Positions 37,317 through 45,665 of a stretch of 64,000 nucleotides of DNA are shown here, piece after piece. The first letter of the stretch is position 1. Every line of letters begins with the position of its first letter. Position numbers and translations under genes: made by a program. The stretch is from Agarilytica sp045430305 (lineage in GTDB: Bacteria; Pseudomonadota; Gammaproteobacteria; Pseudomonadales; Cellvibrionaceae): the NCBI GenBank assembly GCA_045430305.1, contig JAILXW010000001.1:1054001-1118000 (forward strand). Direction: 5' to 3'. Under the pieces are notes generated by a model, which was not told the origin of the DNA, did not search any database, and was given only the letters and a program-made list of their open reading frames with translations.

Positions 37317-38360
37317 CTATATTGCCTTAACAGAGGCAATAATACGATTAGCCGTGGCGTTGGGGATTTCACCAATGACAGACACTTGCGTTAGCGGGCG
37401 TTGATTCACCAAAGTTCTAATGAGAATCAAAGTGGCCCCCTTCATTGCGCGTCGGTTGATAACCCCGGAGGTATTCGCGGCTGCGTCCTGCGCCGCTTTA
37501 ATGTTTAATGCAGGTTTGCGTGGTTTTTTAATCTGTTTAGTAAACACTGAAAACGACGCGAGACCATCTGAATAGGTTTCCATATGGCCATCTTCTTGAG
37601 AATGCCGGTAATTCGAAAGCACAAAGCCTTGCGGCACCCACGCTGGCCGTAACAACGCTTGGCTTTTGATTGATAGATACTCAAAGCAACGGTCTGCCAC
37701 TTGCTTATCTTCTTTCGTCGCGTTAAAAAAAGCCTTATTGAAACTTGAAACCAGTTGTAGCGAAACAAAGTGCAAGCGCTCTAACACCTTGCCTGCCGCA
37801 CTTATAACGAGTGATTTTGTTGGCAAATACGTAGCCTGATCAATGGCGATAATAAGACCGTGGCGAAACTCATCTTTTGGTTGTAACTGTAAGATCCACG
37901 CGGGCCGCCCCGCGACTCGCTCAGTTCCTAGCACTCGCGCCTGGTAAATATTGCGCAAGGCTATTGGGAGTTCCCTTTCGGCAACATTACCACCAGTAAA
38001 AAGATGAGAGCCCAAAGTGGCACAATCGCTTTTTCTGCCACTCTTAATCACCCCCCGATAGGGGCCGTTAAGATAAGACACTTTTTCAAACTCTTCGCCT
38101 TCGATAACCCCATGAGCAACTTCCATCACCTCAAGCTTTCCTGAATGCTCATAGGTTAGACGCCCAGTATAATTTTCTGTACGCACGGCGCTTACCAAAC
38201 GGGAAAGTAGCGTTCCAGCCGAGGGCATCGTCGCGGCATCAGTTTTAACGCTAGTAACGACACCTGAAGCGGGTTCCGCAATAGAAGAAAGAGGCAGCAA
38301 GGCTGCGCAAAGAATAAATAAGAAACTGAAGAGGGGCTTACGCGCGTGTAGCGACGCCAT
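37317..38360 (-). CDS. rseB: Sigma-E regulatory protein RseB/MucB
   Basis: A periplasmic protein that binds the anti-sigma factor RseA and protects it from DegS cleavage until lipoprotein or LPS signals displace it. The 347-aa chain has a signal peptide (about 1-29), an N-terminal LolA-like lipid-binding domain (about 50-215; GRLTYEHSGKLEVMEVAHG) and the C-terminal RseA-contacting domain (about 230-340; PAWVPQGFVLSNYRHSQEDG). It starts 6 nt after the rseA stop. Confidence 0.95.
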   Translation of the reverse strand: MASLHARKPLFSFLFILCAALLPLSSIAEPASGVVTSVKTDAATMPSAGTLLSRLVSAVRTENYTGRLTYEHSGKLEVMEVAHGVIEGEEFEKVSYLNGPYRGVIKSGRKSDCATLGSHLFTGGNVAERELPIALRNIYQARVLGTERVAGRPAWILQLQPKDEFRHGLIIAIDQATYLPTKSLVISAAGKVLERLHFVSLQLVSSFNKAFFNATKEDKQVADRCFEYLSIKSQALLRPAWVPQGFVLSNYRHSQEDGHMETYSDGLASFSVFTKQIKKPRKPALNIKAAQDAAANTSGVINRRAMKGATLILIRTLVNQRPLTQVSVIGEIPNATANRIIASVKAI

Positions 38361-38366
38361 GAAGCC

Positions 38367-39110
38367 TTATTCCTCGTTTTCGTCAGAAAGGCTAGATACT
38401 CGAGTAAAAGGCATTGCGCCCATCGCGCCAGAAGACACGCTTTGCTCCGCATGTTTAAACATAAGTCGGTCTAGCTGCTGCTGAAAGACTTCATCTGCTA
38501 CAGCCACGTTGCCACTGGGAATGGTGACAACCGGAGGACGTACCTGATTACGAGCCGCCAAAGCAGGGTCGACCAAGCTATTCGTGCTAACCGTTTGCGC
38601 AGTGAGAGGCGGAAGTTCAAAGCCCTGAGGCACTACTGCACCTGAGGAGGTTTGATTGAGGCTTACTTGAGCCGCTTGCGGGGCTTGAAGCCCGGCGGTA
38701 TTGGCAACCTCTAAGCTCTGAGCCATCTCTTGCTGGCTCAACGCTCCAGTACCAAAATTCTGGACACCGAAAACCACCCCAAAAGTAACGGCGGCTGCAA
38801 CTGCCGTTTTACCAAAACCGTTAGCAACAGCCTGAATTCGAAAACGTTTAACCGGAGTGATTGAAGGATCTGCATCCAGAGCTTGTCGTATGGAAGCGCT
38901 TATATCTATAGATGTATCGAATGAATCACCACTTTTCATTGTGCTGCTAATCGAGTGGTAACGCAGCCATGTACCTCTTAGGTCACCAGAAATGGGACTT
39001 TCTTCATTTTCCAAAGCATTCAGTACACGCTGTAAATCCAGGTCGTTACTCTCTCCATCCACCAGGGCAGAGAGTGATTCATTGAGCGTAGAGTGAGAAA
39101 CTTCTGTCAT
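38367..39110 (-). CDS. rseA: Anti-sigma-E factor RseA/MucA
   Basis: A single-pass inner-membrane protein (247 aa) whose cytoplasmic N-terminus (residues 1-75; ESLSALVDGESNDLDLQRVLNAL) sequesters RpoE. One membrane helix lies at about 100-122. The periplasmic part, about 125 residues rich in Gln/Ala, binds RseB and contains the cleavage region for DegS-type proteases. No strong Shine-Dalgarno precedes the ATG. An inverted repeat sits 25-54 nt upstream of the start. The gene is separated from rpoE by an unusually long 334-nt gap. Confidence 0.93.
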   Translation of the reverse strand: MTEVSHSTLNESLSALVDGESNDLDLQRVLNALENEESPISGDLRGTWLRYHSISSTMKSGDSFDTSIDISASIRQALDADPSITPVKRFRIQAVANGFGKTAVAAAVTFGVVFGVQNFGTGALSQQEMAQSLEVANTAGLQAPQAAQVSLNQTSSGAVVPQGFELPPLTAQTVSTNSLVDPALAARNQVRPPVVTIPSGNVAVADEVFQQQLDRLMFKHAEQSVSSGAMGAMPFTRVSSLSDENEE

Positions 39111-39134
39111 ATGAGGTGCGCCAATATTGGTTAC

Positions 39135-39164
39135 TGTAAATGCTAACTACTACAAGCATTTACA
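39135..39164. promoter_or_regulatory. Inverted repeat upstream of rseA
   Basis: TGTAAATGC and GCATTTACA are perfect 9-bp complements separated by 12 nt. The element lies between rpoE and rseA, starting 25 nt before the rseA ATG. It could be a protein operator or an mRNA hairpin affecting rseA translation. Function is not known. Confidence 0.5.
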
Positions 39165-39198
39165 TATTGATGTGTTAATTAAAGTTTTTCTTTATGTA

Positions 39199-39426
39199 TC
39201 AGACAAGTTTAAAAGCCGAGAGTTTTACATTACTTGTACAAATTAAACCCTGGCCACAAGAAACGTTAGCTCTTGTTACTGCAGTAACCGCAAACACTGA
39301 AGCTCGTCTTATCTGGATGGGGCTTCGACCTATATTGAAGCTGAAGGTTTCACCTAAATCCTTATTTTTTACATTTTCCTGTAAAAACGTACGAATTTTC
39401 ACCCAATCTGGCTTGGTTTCGCTCAT
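39199..39426 (-). CDS. Possible small ORF between rpoE and rseA
   Basis: A 75-aa frame in operon orientation starts 18 nt after the rpoE stop. The first half (METKPDWVKI-type, hydrophilic, helical) looks protein-like, but the second half (VFAVTAVTRANVSCGQGL) does not resemble a known domain. No clear Shine-Dalgarno precedes the ATG. An 84-codon frame on the other strand covers the same DNA. It could be a real accessory gene, a decayed gene, or chance. No family was recognised. Confidence 0.3.
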   Translation of the reverse strand: MSETKPDWVKIRTFLQENVKNKDLGETFSFNIGRSPIQIRRASVFAVTAVTRANVSCGQGLICTSNVKLSAFKLV

Positions 39427-39444
39427 AGATCGTTCAGATATACG

Positions 39445-40026
39445 CTAGCCAATAGCAGACATTTGTTTTTCGATAGATTCTCGCGCACGGAATATACGCG
39501 AACGCACGGTGCCCACCGGGCAGACCATGACTTCAGCAATTTCTTCGTAGCTCAACCCTTCCATTTCTCGCAAGGTGACGGCAGTACGAAGATCTTCGGG
39601 AAGTTCTCGAATGGCCTTATCGACCACTGCTTTCATCTGGTCTCGCATCATTTGCCCTTCGGGCGTTGCGAAGTCTTTTAGTTGATCAGCACCGGCATAG
39701 TATTCGGCATCATCTACATCTACATCACTCGCTGGTGGACGACGGCCGCGTGACACTAAATAATTTTTTGCCGTGTTAATAGCAATACGATAAATCCAAG
39801 TATAAAAAGCGCTATCACCGCGAAAGTTGCCGATCGCTCGATAGGCCTTAATAAAGGCTTCTTGCGCAACGTCATGCACTTCCGCAGAATCTTTTACGTA
39901 ACGGCTAATAATAGAAATGATCTTGTGCTGATACTTGAGTACGAGTAAGTCAAACGCACGCTTATCGCCTTTTTGTACTTTTTTAACTAGCGCGTGATCG
40001 GCGTCTTGCGCGTTTGGCGCTGTCAT
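39445..40026 (-). CDS. rpoE: RNA polymerase sigma-E factor (AlgU/RpoE)
   Basis: An ECF sigma factor for the envelope-stress regulon. From the ATG at 40026 (GGGG upstream at about 7 nt) it has 193 aa against 191 in E. coli; the longer frame to 40122 adds a non-homologous leader. Region 2 (about 25-95; QEAFIKAYRAIGNFRGDSAFYTW) binds the -10 element. Region 4 (about 130-190; LPEDLRTAVTLREMEGLSYEEIAEVM) contains the HTH that reads the -35. A sigma-E-like promoter lies about 215-240 nt upstream, which predicts autoregulation. Confidence 0.97.
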   Translation of the reverse strand: MTAPNAQDADHALVKKVQKGDKRAFDLLVLKYQHKIISIISRYVKDSAEVHDVAQEAFIKAYRAIGNFRGDSAFYTWIYRIAINTAKNYLVSRGRRPPASDVDVDDAEYYAGADQLKDFATPEGQMMRDQMKAVVDKAIRELPEDLRTAVTLREMEGLSYEEIAEVMVCPVGTVRSRIFRARESIEKQMSAIG

Positions 40027-40239
40027 TGATTTGCCCCGGTACTCTGTTTGTTCTTTCAATAGTGTATTCGTTTTCATGATGCGAGGCCCTGCTTTTTCAG
40101 TATTGCTTCCGTCGATTTGCATAGTTGTACTTCTGCAATGTAGCCGAACTCATAGAAGCCTTGGATGTGTTTGCACATTAAGCGCTAATTACAGTTCCAG
40201 ATTAACGCCGCTAAGCTGTACCCAAGCTGAACACGGGCT

Positions 40240-40267
40240 TGAGATTGTATTGACTGCAAAAAGTTCC
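40240..40267 (-). promoter_or_regulatory. Putative sigma-E-dependent promoter of rpoE
   Basis: On the minus strand GGAACTT (40267-40261) is followed by a 16-nt spacer and TCTCA (40244-40240). This fits the sigma-E consensus (GGAACTT, about 16 nt, TCTGA/TCTAA) with an exact -35. It would give a leader of about 205 nt before the rpoE ATG. The remaining 40027-40435 region shows no gene; it also holds the unresolved nadB promoter. Confidence 0.65.
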
Positions 40268-40435
40268 TATTTCCAGCATACTCATTTGCTCAATCCGGTG
40301 TTTTCGCCTCGGCCCTGCCTGCACCATCCCTTCTACCTCACAGAACTTAACAATGTAGGCGTTATTTCGAAAATCAATCCCTAACTGTATACTCCCGCGT
40401 TCGCTTACGTATTAAATCTTAAAAGGCCTTTTATT

Positions 40436-42058
40436 GTGTCACAGAGCGCTCACAACTTTGATGTGTTGATTATTGGCAGCGGTGCCGCGGGGTTGAGCCT
40501 GGCACTTAAACTTGCCCAACAATGCAAAGTCGCCGTACTCAGCAAAAGTAAGTTAATGGAAGGCTCCACCTGGCACGCTCAGGGCGGCATCGCAGCGGTA
40601 CTCGACGATGAAGACTCCATCGATTCCCACGTACAAGACACCTTGGCCGCTGGCGGTGGTTTATGCCATCGCGATGCCGTCGAGCTCACAGTAAGAGACA
40701 GTAAAAAAGCCATCGATTGGCTGGTCGATATCGGGGTAGATTTCACACGAGAAAAAGATGGTGAAGATTTCCATCTCACTCGTGAGGGCGGGCATAGCCA
40801 CCGCCGCATTATTCACAGCGCCGACGCTACCGGCAAAGCTGTTCACTCCACACTAATCGAGCGAGCACGATCAACTAACGCATTGACTCTTTTCGAACAT
40901 CACATTGCGATAGATCTAATTAAACAACCCGACCCCAAAGGCCCTCGCGAACGCTGTGTTGGGGCTTATGTGTTTAATCGTGAATTAGATCAGGTTGAAG
41001 CGTTTACGGCCAAAGCAGTCGTTCTTGCGACTGGCGGTGCCAGCAAGGTCTATTTGTACACAAGCAACCCAGACGGAGCATCGGGCGATGGTATTGCCAT
41101 GGCATGGCGCGCAGGCTGCCGTGTGGCCAACATGGAGTTCAACCAATTTCACCCCACGTGCCTGTATCACCCCCAAGCCAAGTCTTTTTTGATTACAGAA
41201 GCCCTGCGTGGCGAAGGGGCAAAATTACGCCTACCTAACGGCGAAGCGTTCATGCACAAATTCCATGAGCGAAAAGAGCTGGCCCCTCGCGATATTGTCG
41301 CGCGAGCGATTGACCATGAAATGAAGCGCGTGGGCAGTGATTTTGTTTATTTGGATATCAGCCATAAATCCAAAGAGTTCATCGAGTCTCATTTCCCTAC
41401 GGTACGAAAAAACTGTTTGAACTACGGCATCGACATTACTCAGCAGGCTATTCCCGTTGTGCCTGCGGCGCATTACACCTGCGGTGGCGTCGCCGTAAAT
41501 TTGAAAGGCCAGACGGATTTGCGAAACCTTTACGCCATTGGCGAAACTTCGTTTACCGGCTTGCACGGCGCGAATCGTATGGCGAGTAATTCCTTGTTGG
41601 AATGCCTTGTCTACGCAAAAGCGTCTGCTGAGGCGATCCTAGAAAACCTTGGCAGCATTGCAGCGCCTGCGCCTGTGGCCGACTGGGATGAGTCGCGCGT
41701 GACCAATTCTGATGAAGATGTGGTTATTTCCCATAACTGGGATGAATTGCGGCGTTTTATGTGGGATTACGTGGGCATTGTGCGTACTGGTAAGCGCTTA
41801 GAACGCGCCACACACAGGATCAAGTTGTTGCAGAAGGAAATCAACGAGTATTACTCAAATTACAAGGTCAGTAATGACTTAATCGAGCTTCGTAACTTGG
41901 CTATGGTGGCTGAGCTTATCATTCGCTCAGCTTCTGCTCGAAAAGAAAGCCGCGGCTTGCATTACTCTTTGGATTACCCCGAAACATCTAAGGTTGCTCA
42001 GGATACAGTCTTAGTCCCTATGAATCATGCGGCACAAAAGACGATTGTGCATAACTAG
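40436..42058 (+). CDS. nadB: L-aspartate oxidase
   Basis: An FAD enzyme that oxidises L-aspartate to iminoaspartate, the first step of de novo NAD synthesis. The 540-aa protein has the dinucleotide motif GSGAAGLSLAL at residues 13-23, the substrate/FAD loop STWHAQGGIAA, the EALRGEGAKLR segment and the GLHGANRMASNSLLEC motif near residue 375. The start is GTG with AAGG about 10 nt upstream. Divergent from rpoE, as in Pseudomonas. Confidence 0.97.
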   Translation: MSQSAHNFDVLIIGSGAAGLSLALKLAQQCKVAVLSKSKLMEGSTWHAQGGIAAVLDDEDSIDSHVQDTLAAGGGLCHRDAVELTVRDSKKAIDWLVDIGVDFTREKDGEDFHLTREGGHSHRRIIHSADATGKAVHSTLIERARSTNALTLFEHHIAIDLIKQPDPKGPRERCVGAYVFNRELDQVEAFTAKAVVLATGGASKVYLYTSNPDGASGDGIAMAWRAGCRVANMEFNQFHPTCLYHPQAKSFLITEALRGEGAKLRLPNGEAFMHKFHERKELAPRDIVARAIDHEMKRVGSDFVYLDISHKSKEFIESHFPTVRKNCLNYGIDITQQAIPVVPAAHYTCGGVAVNLKGQTDLRNLYAIGETSFTGLHGANRMASNSLLECLVYAKASAEAILENLGSIAAPAPVADWDESRVTNSDEDVVISHNWDELRRFMWDYVGIVRTGKRLERATHRIKLLQKEINEYYSNYKVSNDLIELRNLAMVAELIIRSASARKESRGLHYSLDYPETSKVAQDTVLVPMNHAAQKTIVHN

Positions 42059-42080
42059 CAAAGCACTAGCAAAGAATGAC

Positions 42081-42527
42081 TTAAACGCCGTTCTTAACCA
42101 GCATACGTAACAAGCGATAATCCTCAGGCGTCGCAGCGTCTGGGAAAACGACAAAATGCATCGGAAGCGACCACCAGCGGTTTTGGTTTTCCCGCTTGCA
42201 AGAAAATGTCACCAAGATCTGGCTAACAATGCCGTTACCCACCAACTGCACGGGCACTTTATCATCAAGAAAGCTCAACTCGAGCCCCTCACCCTTCACG
42301 CGAATACTCTGTAGCTGATCGATAAGGCGAATTTGACTGAAGGCAGGTATTGTCGCCAATACCGTCGCGACAAGAAAAATGGCTTTGAGCCAAACATCCA
42401 CAGGTGCAAAAAAAACTGCCGTAAGAACCGCTGAAAACACACAGATATAGAACACCTTGAGGCCGCAGGAACACCCAATGGGGATCTCTATTTTGGGTAA
42501 GTTAGCTGCCGTTGCCATCTTCTTCAC
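42081..42527 (-). CDS. YgfX/CptA-like membrane protein
   Basis: A 148-aa protein with two membrane segments (about 26-45 and 47-65) and a cytoplasmic C-terminal beta-rich part (RLIDQLQSIRVKGEGLELSFLDD to RLLRMLVKNGV). Position immediately after sdhE, overlapping its end, matches ygfX. In E. coli this was reported as the toxin-like partner of the SdhE locus affecting MreB and FtsZ, an assignment still debated. The start is GTG at 42527 with AGGG upstream; ATG at 42518 is an alternative. Confidence 0.75.
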   Translation of the reverse strand: MKKMATAANLPKIEIPIGCSCGLKVFYICVFSAVLTAVFFAPVDVWLKAIFLVATVLATIPAFSQIRLIDQLQSIRVKGEGLELSFLDDKVPVQLVGNGIVSQILVTFSCKRENQNRWWSLPMHFVVFPDAATPEDYRLLRMLVKNGV

Positions 42528-42765
42528 GAAGCCCTGTGTTATCTAAAATCAGTTTTACGACGTGCGCCGTCTCAGGGTCTTCCGGCACTTTATGATGCAG
42601 AAACCAACCGAACATATCCTGATCTTCAGACTCTAGGAACTTTTCAAACAATGCCTTATCTTCTTCACTGATAGAGGCATACACGTTATCCAAAAATGGT
42701 TCGAGCACCAAATCCAGTTCTAGCATGCCGCGTCGACAGCCCCAGCGAAGTCGATTAATTTCCAT
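42502..42765 (-). CDS. sdhE: FAD assembly factor SdhE
   Basis: A small (87 aa) cytosolic protein that promotes covalent flavinylation of succinate dehydrogenase SdhA. The RGMxE motif (CRRGMLELD, residues 10-18), essential in the family, is intact, followed by the five-helix segment with DMFGWFLH. Located upstream of ygfX with overlapping ends and divergent from ygfZ, which is also its usual neighbour. Nearby nadB encodes another member of the SdhA flavoprotein family, though its FAD is non-covalent. Confidence 0.95.
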   Translation of the reverse strand: MEINRLRWGCRRGMLELDLVLEPFLDNVYASISEEDKALFEKFLESEDQDMFGWFLHHKVPEDPETAHVVKLILDNTGLREEDGNGS

Positions 42766-43019
42766 TGTTATACCCTGACTTTTAAAGCGGCGCAGTATAG
42801 GCTAATCAGAGATCACTGTTAAGCGTCCCCTTGAGTCATGTGGATTCAGGCCCCACTTTCTAAAACCACCCATCCACCGTAGACGGCCACCGCGGCTAAA
42901 TCATTCCCCATTATGTGAAAAACATGAGAAACTGAGCGAATTACTCAACTATTGCCCCTACACCAACTTCCATCGTTGACTAACACCATTTACCAATAAC
43001 ATAAAGTGACTCTACAGAC

Positions 43020-44012
43020 GTGAACTGGACAAGCTTAATCGACCAACCAATGAAAACATCAAATGCCTCTCTTAAAGGGGGCTACACCGCTTACGGCATA
43101 GACAACACAGTTATTGAGCCACTCTCAGAGTATCGACTGCTGCTTGTTGAAGGCGTAGATTGCGAGAAGTTTTTACAGGGTCAGTTGAGCTGCGATATAA
43201 GTAAATTGGGACGCTTACATTTCCAAATGGGGGCACACTGCACCCCCAAAGGCAGAATGATCTCGAGCTTTCTTGCGGCGCCTTTTTTAGCTACCGAAAA
43301 CGCGATTGCCTTGCGCGTCCATGAAAGTATCGCCACCACTGCGCTTGAAGCCTTAAAAAAATACGCAGTTTTTTCTAAGGTACAACTTACCCTTCGAGAA
43401 GATATTGCCATCGCCGCACTGATTTCAAATACACCAAACGCATCATGGGCAGAAAAACACGGCACAACTTTTTTAAATACGTCCACCCAATCTATTTTTC
43501 ACGATGCCAATCGCGTAGAAGTATGGCTCCCATTTGAAGCATTGCCTTCGTTTATTAGCGAACAAAAAGATACCGTTATTAAACCCACCAGTAATCTTTG
43601 GCAACTGACAAATATTCGCGCAGGCTATGGCGAAGTTCGCGCAGAACTGGCGGAAGAGTTATTACCACAAGAAATGAATTTTCAATTTACTGACGGCATT
43701 TCATTTAAAAAAGGCTGCTACACAGGGCAAGAGATCGTCGCGCGCCTGCACTATCGCGGCGCACTAAAAAAACATATGTACCGCGGAAGTATTGAGTCAG
43801 ATATAGCACCATCTTTAGGCGATAGTATTTACCTCTCAAAAGACAACGACAAAGTCTGTGGCAGGCTCCTTCGAATTGCTCAAGCGAGTGAGACGCAATG
43901 GGAGTTTCTTGCACTAGCAGAAGATAATGCCCTTCAGAGTGAATGCGTCTTCAAACAGGAAGATTCACGTACAAAAATCCAATGGTTAAGCCTTCCTTAT
44001 GCTATAAGTTAA
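43020..44012 (+). CDS. ygfZ: Folate-binding Fe-S cluster assembly protein YgfZ
   Basis: A tetrahydrofolate-dependent protein of the GcvT-like fold that helps assemble or repair Fe-S enzymes such as MiaB. The 330-aa protein has the signature KGCYTGQE with Cys233, FLQGQLSCDISKL near residue 51 and HCTPKGRMISSFL near 73. The start is GTG at 43020; the ribosome-binding site is weak, and ATG at codon 11 cannot be excluded. Confidence 0.95.
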   Translation: MNWTSLIDQPMKTSNASLKGGYTAYGIDNTVIEPLSEYRLLLVEGVDCEKFLQGQLSCDISKLGRLHFQMGAHCTPKGRMISSFLAAPFLATENAIALRVHESIATTALEALKKYAVFSKVQLTLREDIAIAALISNTPNASWAEKHGTTFLNTSTQSIFHDANRVEVWLPFEALPSFISEQKDTVIKPTSNLWQLTNIRAGYGEVRAELAEELLPQEMNFQFTDGISFKKGCYTGQEIVARLHYRGALKKHMYRGSIESDIAPSLGDSIYLSKDNDKVCGRLLRIAQASETQWEFLALAEDNALQSECVFKQEDSRTKIQWLSLPYAIS

Positions 44013-44084
44013 AGACAAACAGGAAGATGGCACCCCCGTTATTCCCAGAACTTATAGTATTAATAAAATAGGAGCAGCCAAGCA

Positions 44085-44918
44085 ATGACAGCCATTGCGG
44101 ATAAAGTCGCCGTTGCCATCATCAAAGCCATCGACAACGACAAACTCGTACTACCTACAATGCCTGAAACCGCGTTAAAAGTACGCGAAGTCGCCGAAGA
44201 TGAAGATGCAGGCATTGGCAAGCTGCAAGACGTTATAGGTAATGACGCTGCTCTCACAGCCCGAATTATTAAAGTCGCCAATAGCCCCCTATTTCGTGGC
44301 GCGCGAGAAATAGAAGATCTGGCCATGGCGCTTTCACGTCTGGGCATGCAAACTACCGCAAATTTGGCGACCGGCTTAGCGATGGAGCAAATGTTCCAGG
44401 CAACGTCAGACATTATTGATAAGCGCATGCGTGATGTGTGGGCGCGCTCTAGTGAAATTGCCGGCATCTGCCACGTACTTTGTAAGCACTACACTAAATT
44501 GCGCCCCGATCAGGCGGCACTGGCCGGGCTTATTCATCAAATTGGTGTTCTGCCAATTCTATCTTTTGCGGAAGAGAACCCAGTGCTCGTGCAAGACAGC
44601 ATGACGCTCGACACTATTATTGAAAAAATTCACCCGATTATTGGCGTGAAAATATTAACGACGTGGGAATTCCCTAACGACGTTCGAAAAATCCCCAAAC
44701 ATTGCACCGATTACGAACGCGACATTCCCACTGCCGATTATGCAGATATTGTTACCGTCGCAACACTGCAGTCTCTCGCAGACACCGATAAACTAGACGG
44801 GATTGATCTTCATGCAGTGAAAGCCTTTGAGCGCCTTGGCCTTGACCCAGATATTGAGTCAGCCGAAGCAGAAGATCTTAGTGAAGAAATGGAAGCGGCA
44901 ATGGCCATGCTCCAATAG
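44085..44918 (+). CDS. HDOD domain protein
   Basis: A 277-aa cytoplasmic protein made of one HDOD domain (about 20-215; LPTMPETALKVREVAEDEDA, DAALTARIIKVANSPLF, AGLIHQIGVLPIL). HDOD domains resemble HD phosphohydrolases but have lost the full metal site. They act as signalling modules in motility, stress and c-di-GMP circuits. The C-terminus is acidic (SAEAEDLSEEMEAAM). AGGAG upstream of the ATG supports the start. It is co-directional with ygfZ (72 nt). Confidence 0.9.
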   Translation: MTAIADKVAVAIIKAIDNDKLVLPTMPETALKVREVAEDEDAGIGKLQDVIGNDAALTARIIKVANSPLFRGAREIEDLAMALSRLGMQTTANLATGLAMEQMFQATSDIIDKRMRDVWARSSEIAGICHVLCKHYTKLRPDQAALAGLIHQIGVLPILSFAEENPVLVQDSMTLDTIIEKIHPIIGVKILTTWEFPNDVRKIPKHCTDYERDIPTADYADIVTVATLQSLADTDKLDGIDLHAVKAFERLGLDPDIESAEAEDLSEEMEAAMAMLQ

Positions 44919-44955
44919 CATTGCCACTGTTCGTTTTAACTGGACGACTGGATGT

Positions 44956-45645
44956 TTAACCGGCCCCAGGAAGGGACCAATCGATTTCTTTTTCCCCTCG
45001 CTCTCGAAGAATGCCATTCGTTTTTACAAAGTGCCCATTACCCATAAACCCACGATGGGCAGACAGCGGTGATGGGTGTGGCGATTTTAGAACCGCATGC
45101 CGCTGCTGATCAATAAAAGCACCCTTCTTTTGCGCGTAGCTGCCCCACAACAAAAATACGATGCCTTCACGATGCTCATTTAATTTGTGAACCACAGCAT
45201 CGGTAAACTGCTCCCAGCCCTTTCTTTGGTGAGACCCCGCAGCTGCTTGCTCTACCGTTAGCGTCGCGTTAAGAAGTAACACGCCTTGCTCTGCCCACGA
45301 TTGTAAACAGCCATGGGCTGGAATGGGCAACTGTAATTCTTGCTGAATTTCTTTAAATATATTTTGCAGCGATGGCGGAAAGCGAACCCCAGGCAGAACA
45401 GAAAAACACAAACCGTGGGCTTGGCCGGGGCCGTGATACGGGTCTTGCCCAAGTATCACGACTTTTACTTTATCGAAGGGCGTGGTATTCAGGGCATTAA
45501 AAATATTTTTCCCTTCCGGGTAAATAACTTTGCCCTGTTGCTTTTGTTCAACGAGAAATTGTTTTAAAGCCTTCATATAAGGCTTTTCAAACTCCTCACC
45601 AACTTGGGTCATCCAACTTTCTTCAAGCTGCACTTTATTTGCCAT
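44956..45645 (-). CDS. ung: Uracil-DNA glycosylase
   Basis: Family 1 enzyme that excises uracil from DNA, starting base-excision repair. From the ATG at 45645 it has 229 aa, the same length as E. coli Ung. A GTG five codons upstream has no ribosome-binding site. The water-activating loop GQDPYHGPGQAHGL contains Asp68, and the minor-groove loop HPSPLSAHRGF is near residue 190. The start is 20 nt after the lysS stop, so co-transcription is likely. Confidence 0.98.
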   Translation of the reverse strand: MANKVQLEESWMTQVGEEFEKPYMKALKQFLVEQKQQGKVIYPEGKNIFNALNTTPFDKVKVVILGQDPYHGPGQAHGLCFSVLPGVRFPPSLQNIFKEIQQELQLPIPAHGCLQSWAEQGVLLLNATLTVEQAAAGSHQRKGWEQFTDAVVHKLNEHREGIVFLLWGSYAQKKGAFIDQQRHAVLKSPHPSPLSAHRGFMGNGHFVKTNGILRERGEKEIDWSLPGAG

Positions 45646-45665
45646 TGCGCTACCGAACACAACTA

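Noticed and set aside
39445..40122. Longer RpoE (225 aa) using the upstream start
   Set aside because: The extra 32 residues have no counterpart in the family; the ATG at 40026 has a Shine-Dalgarno and gives the standard length.
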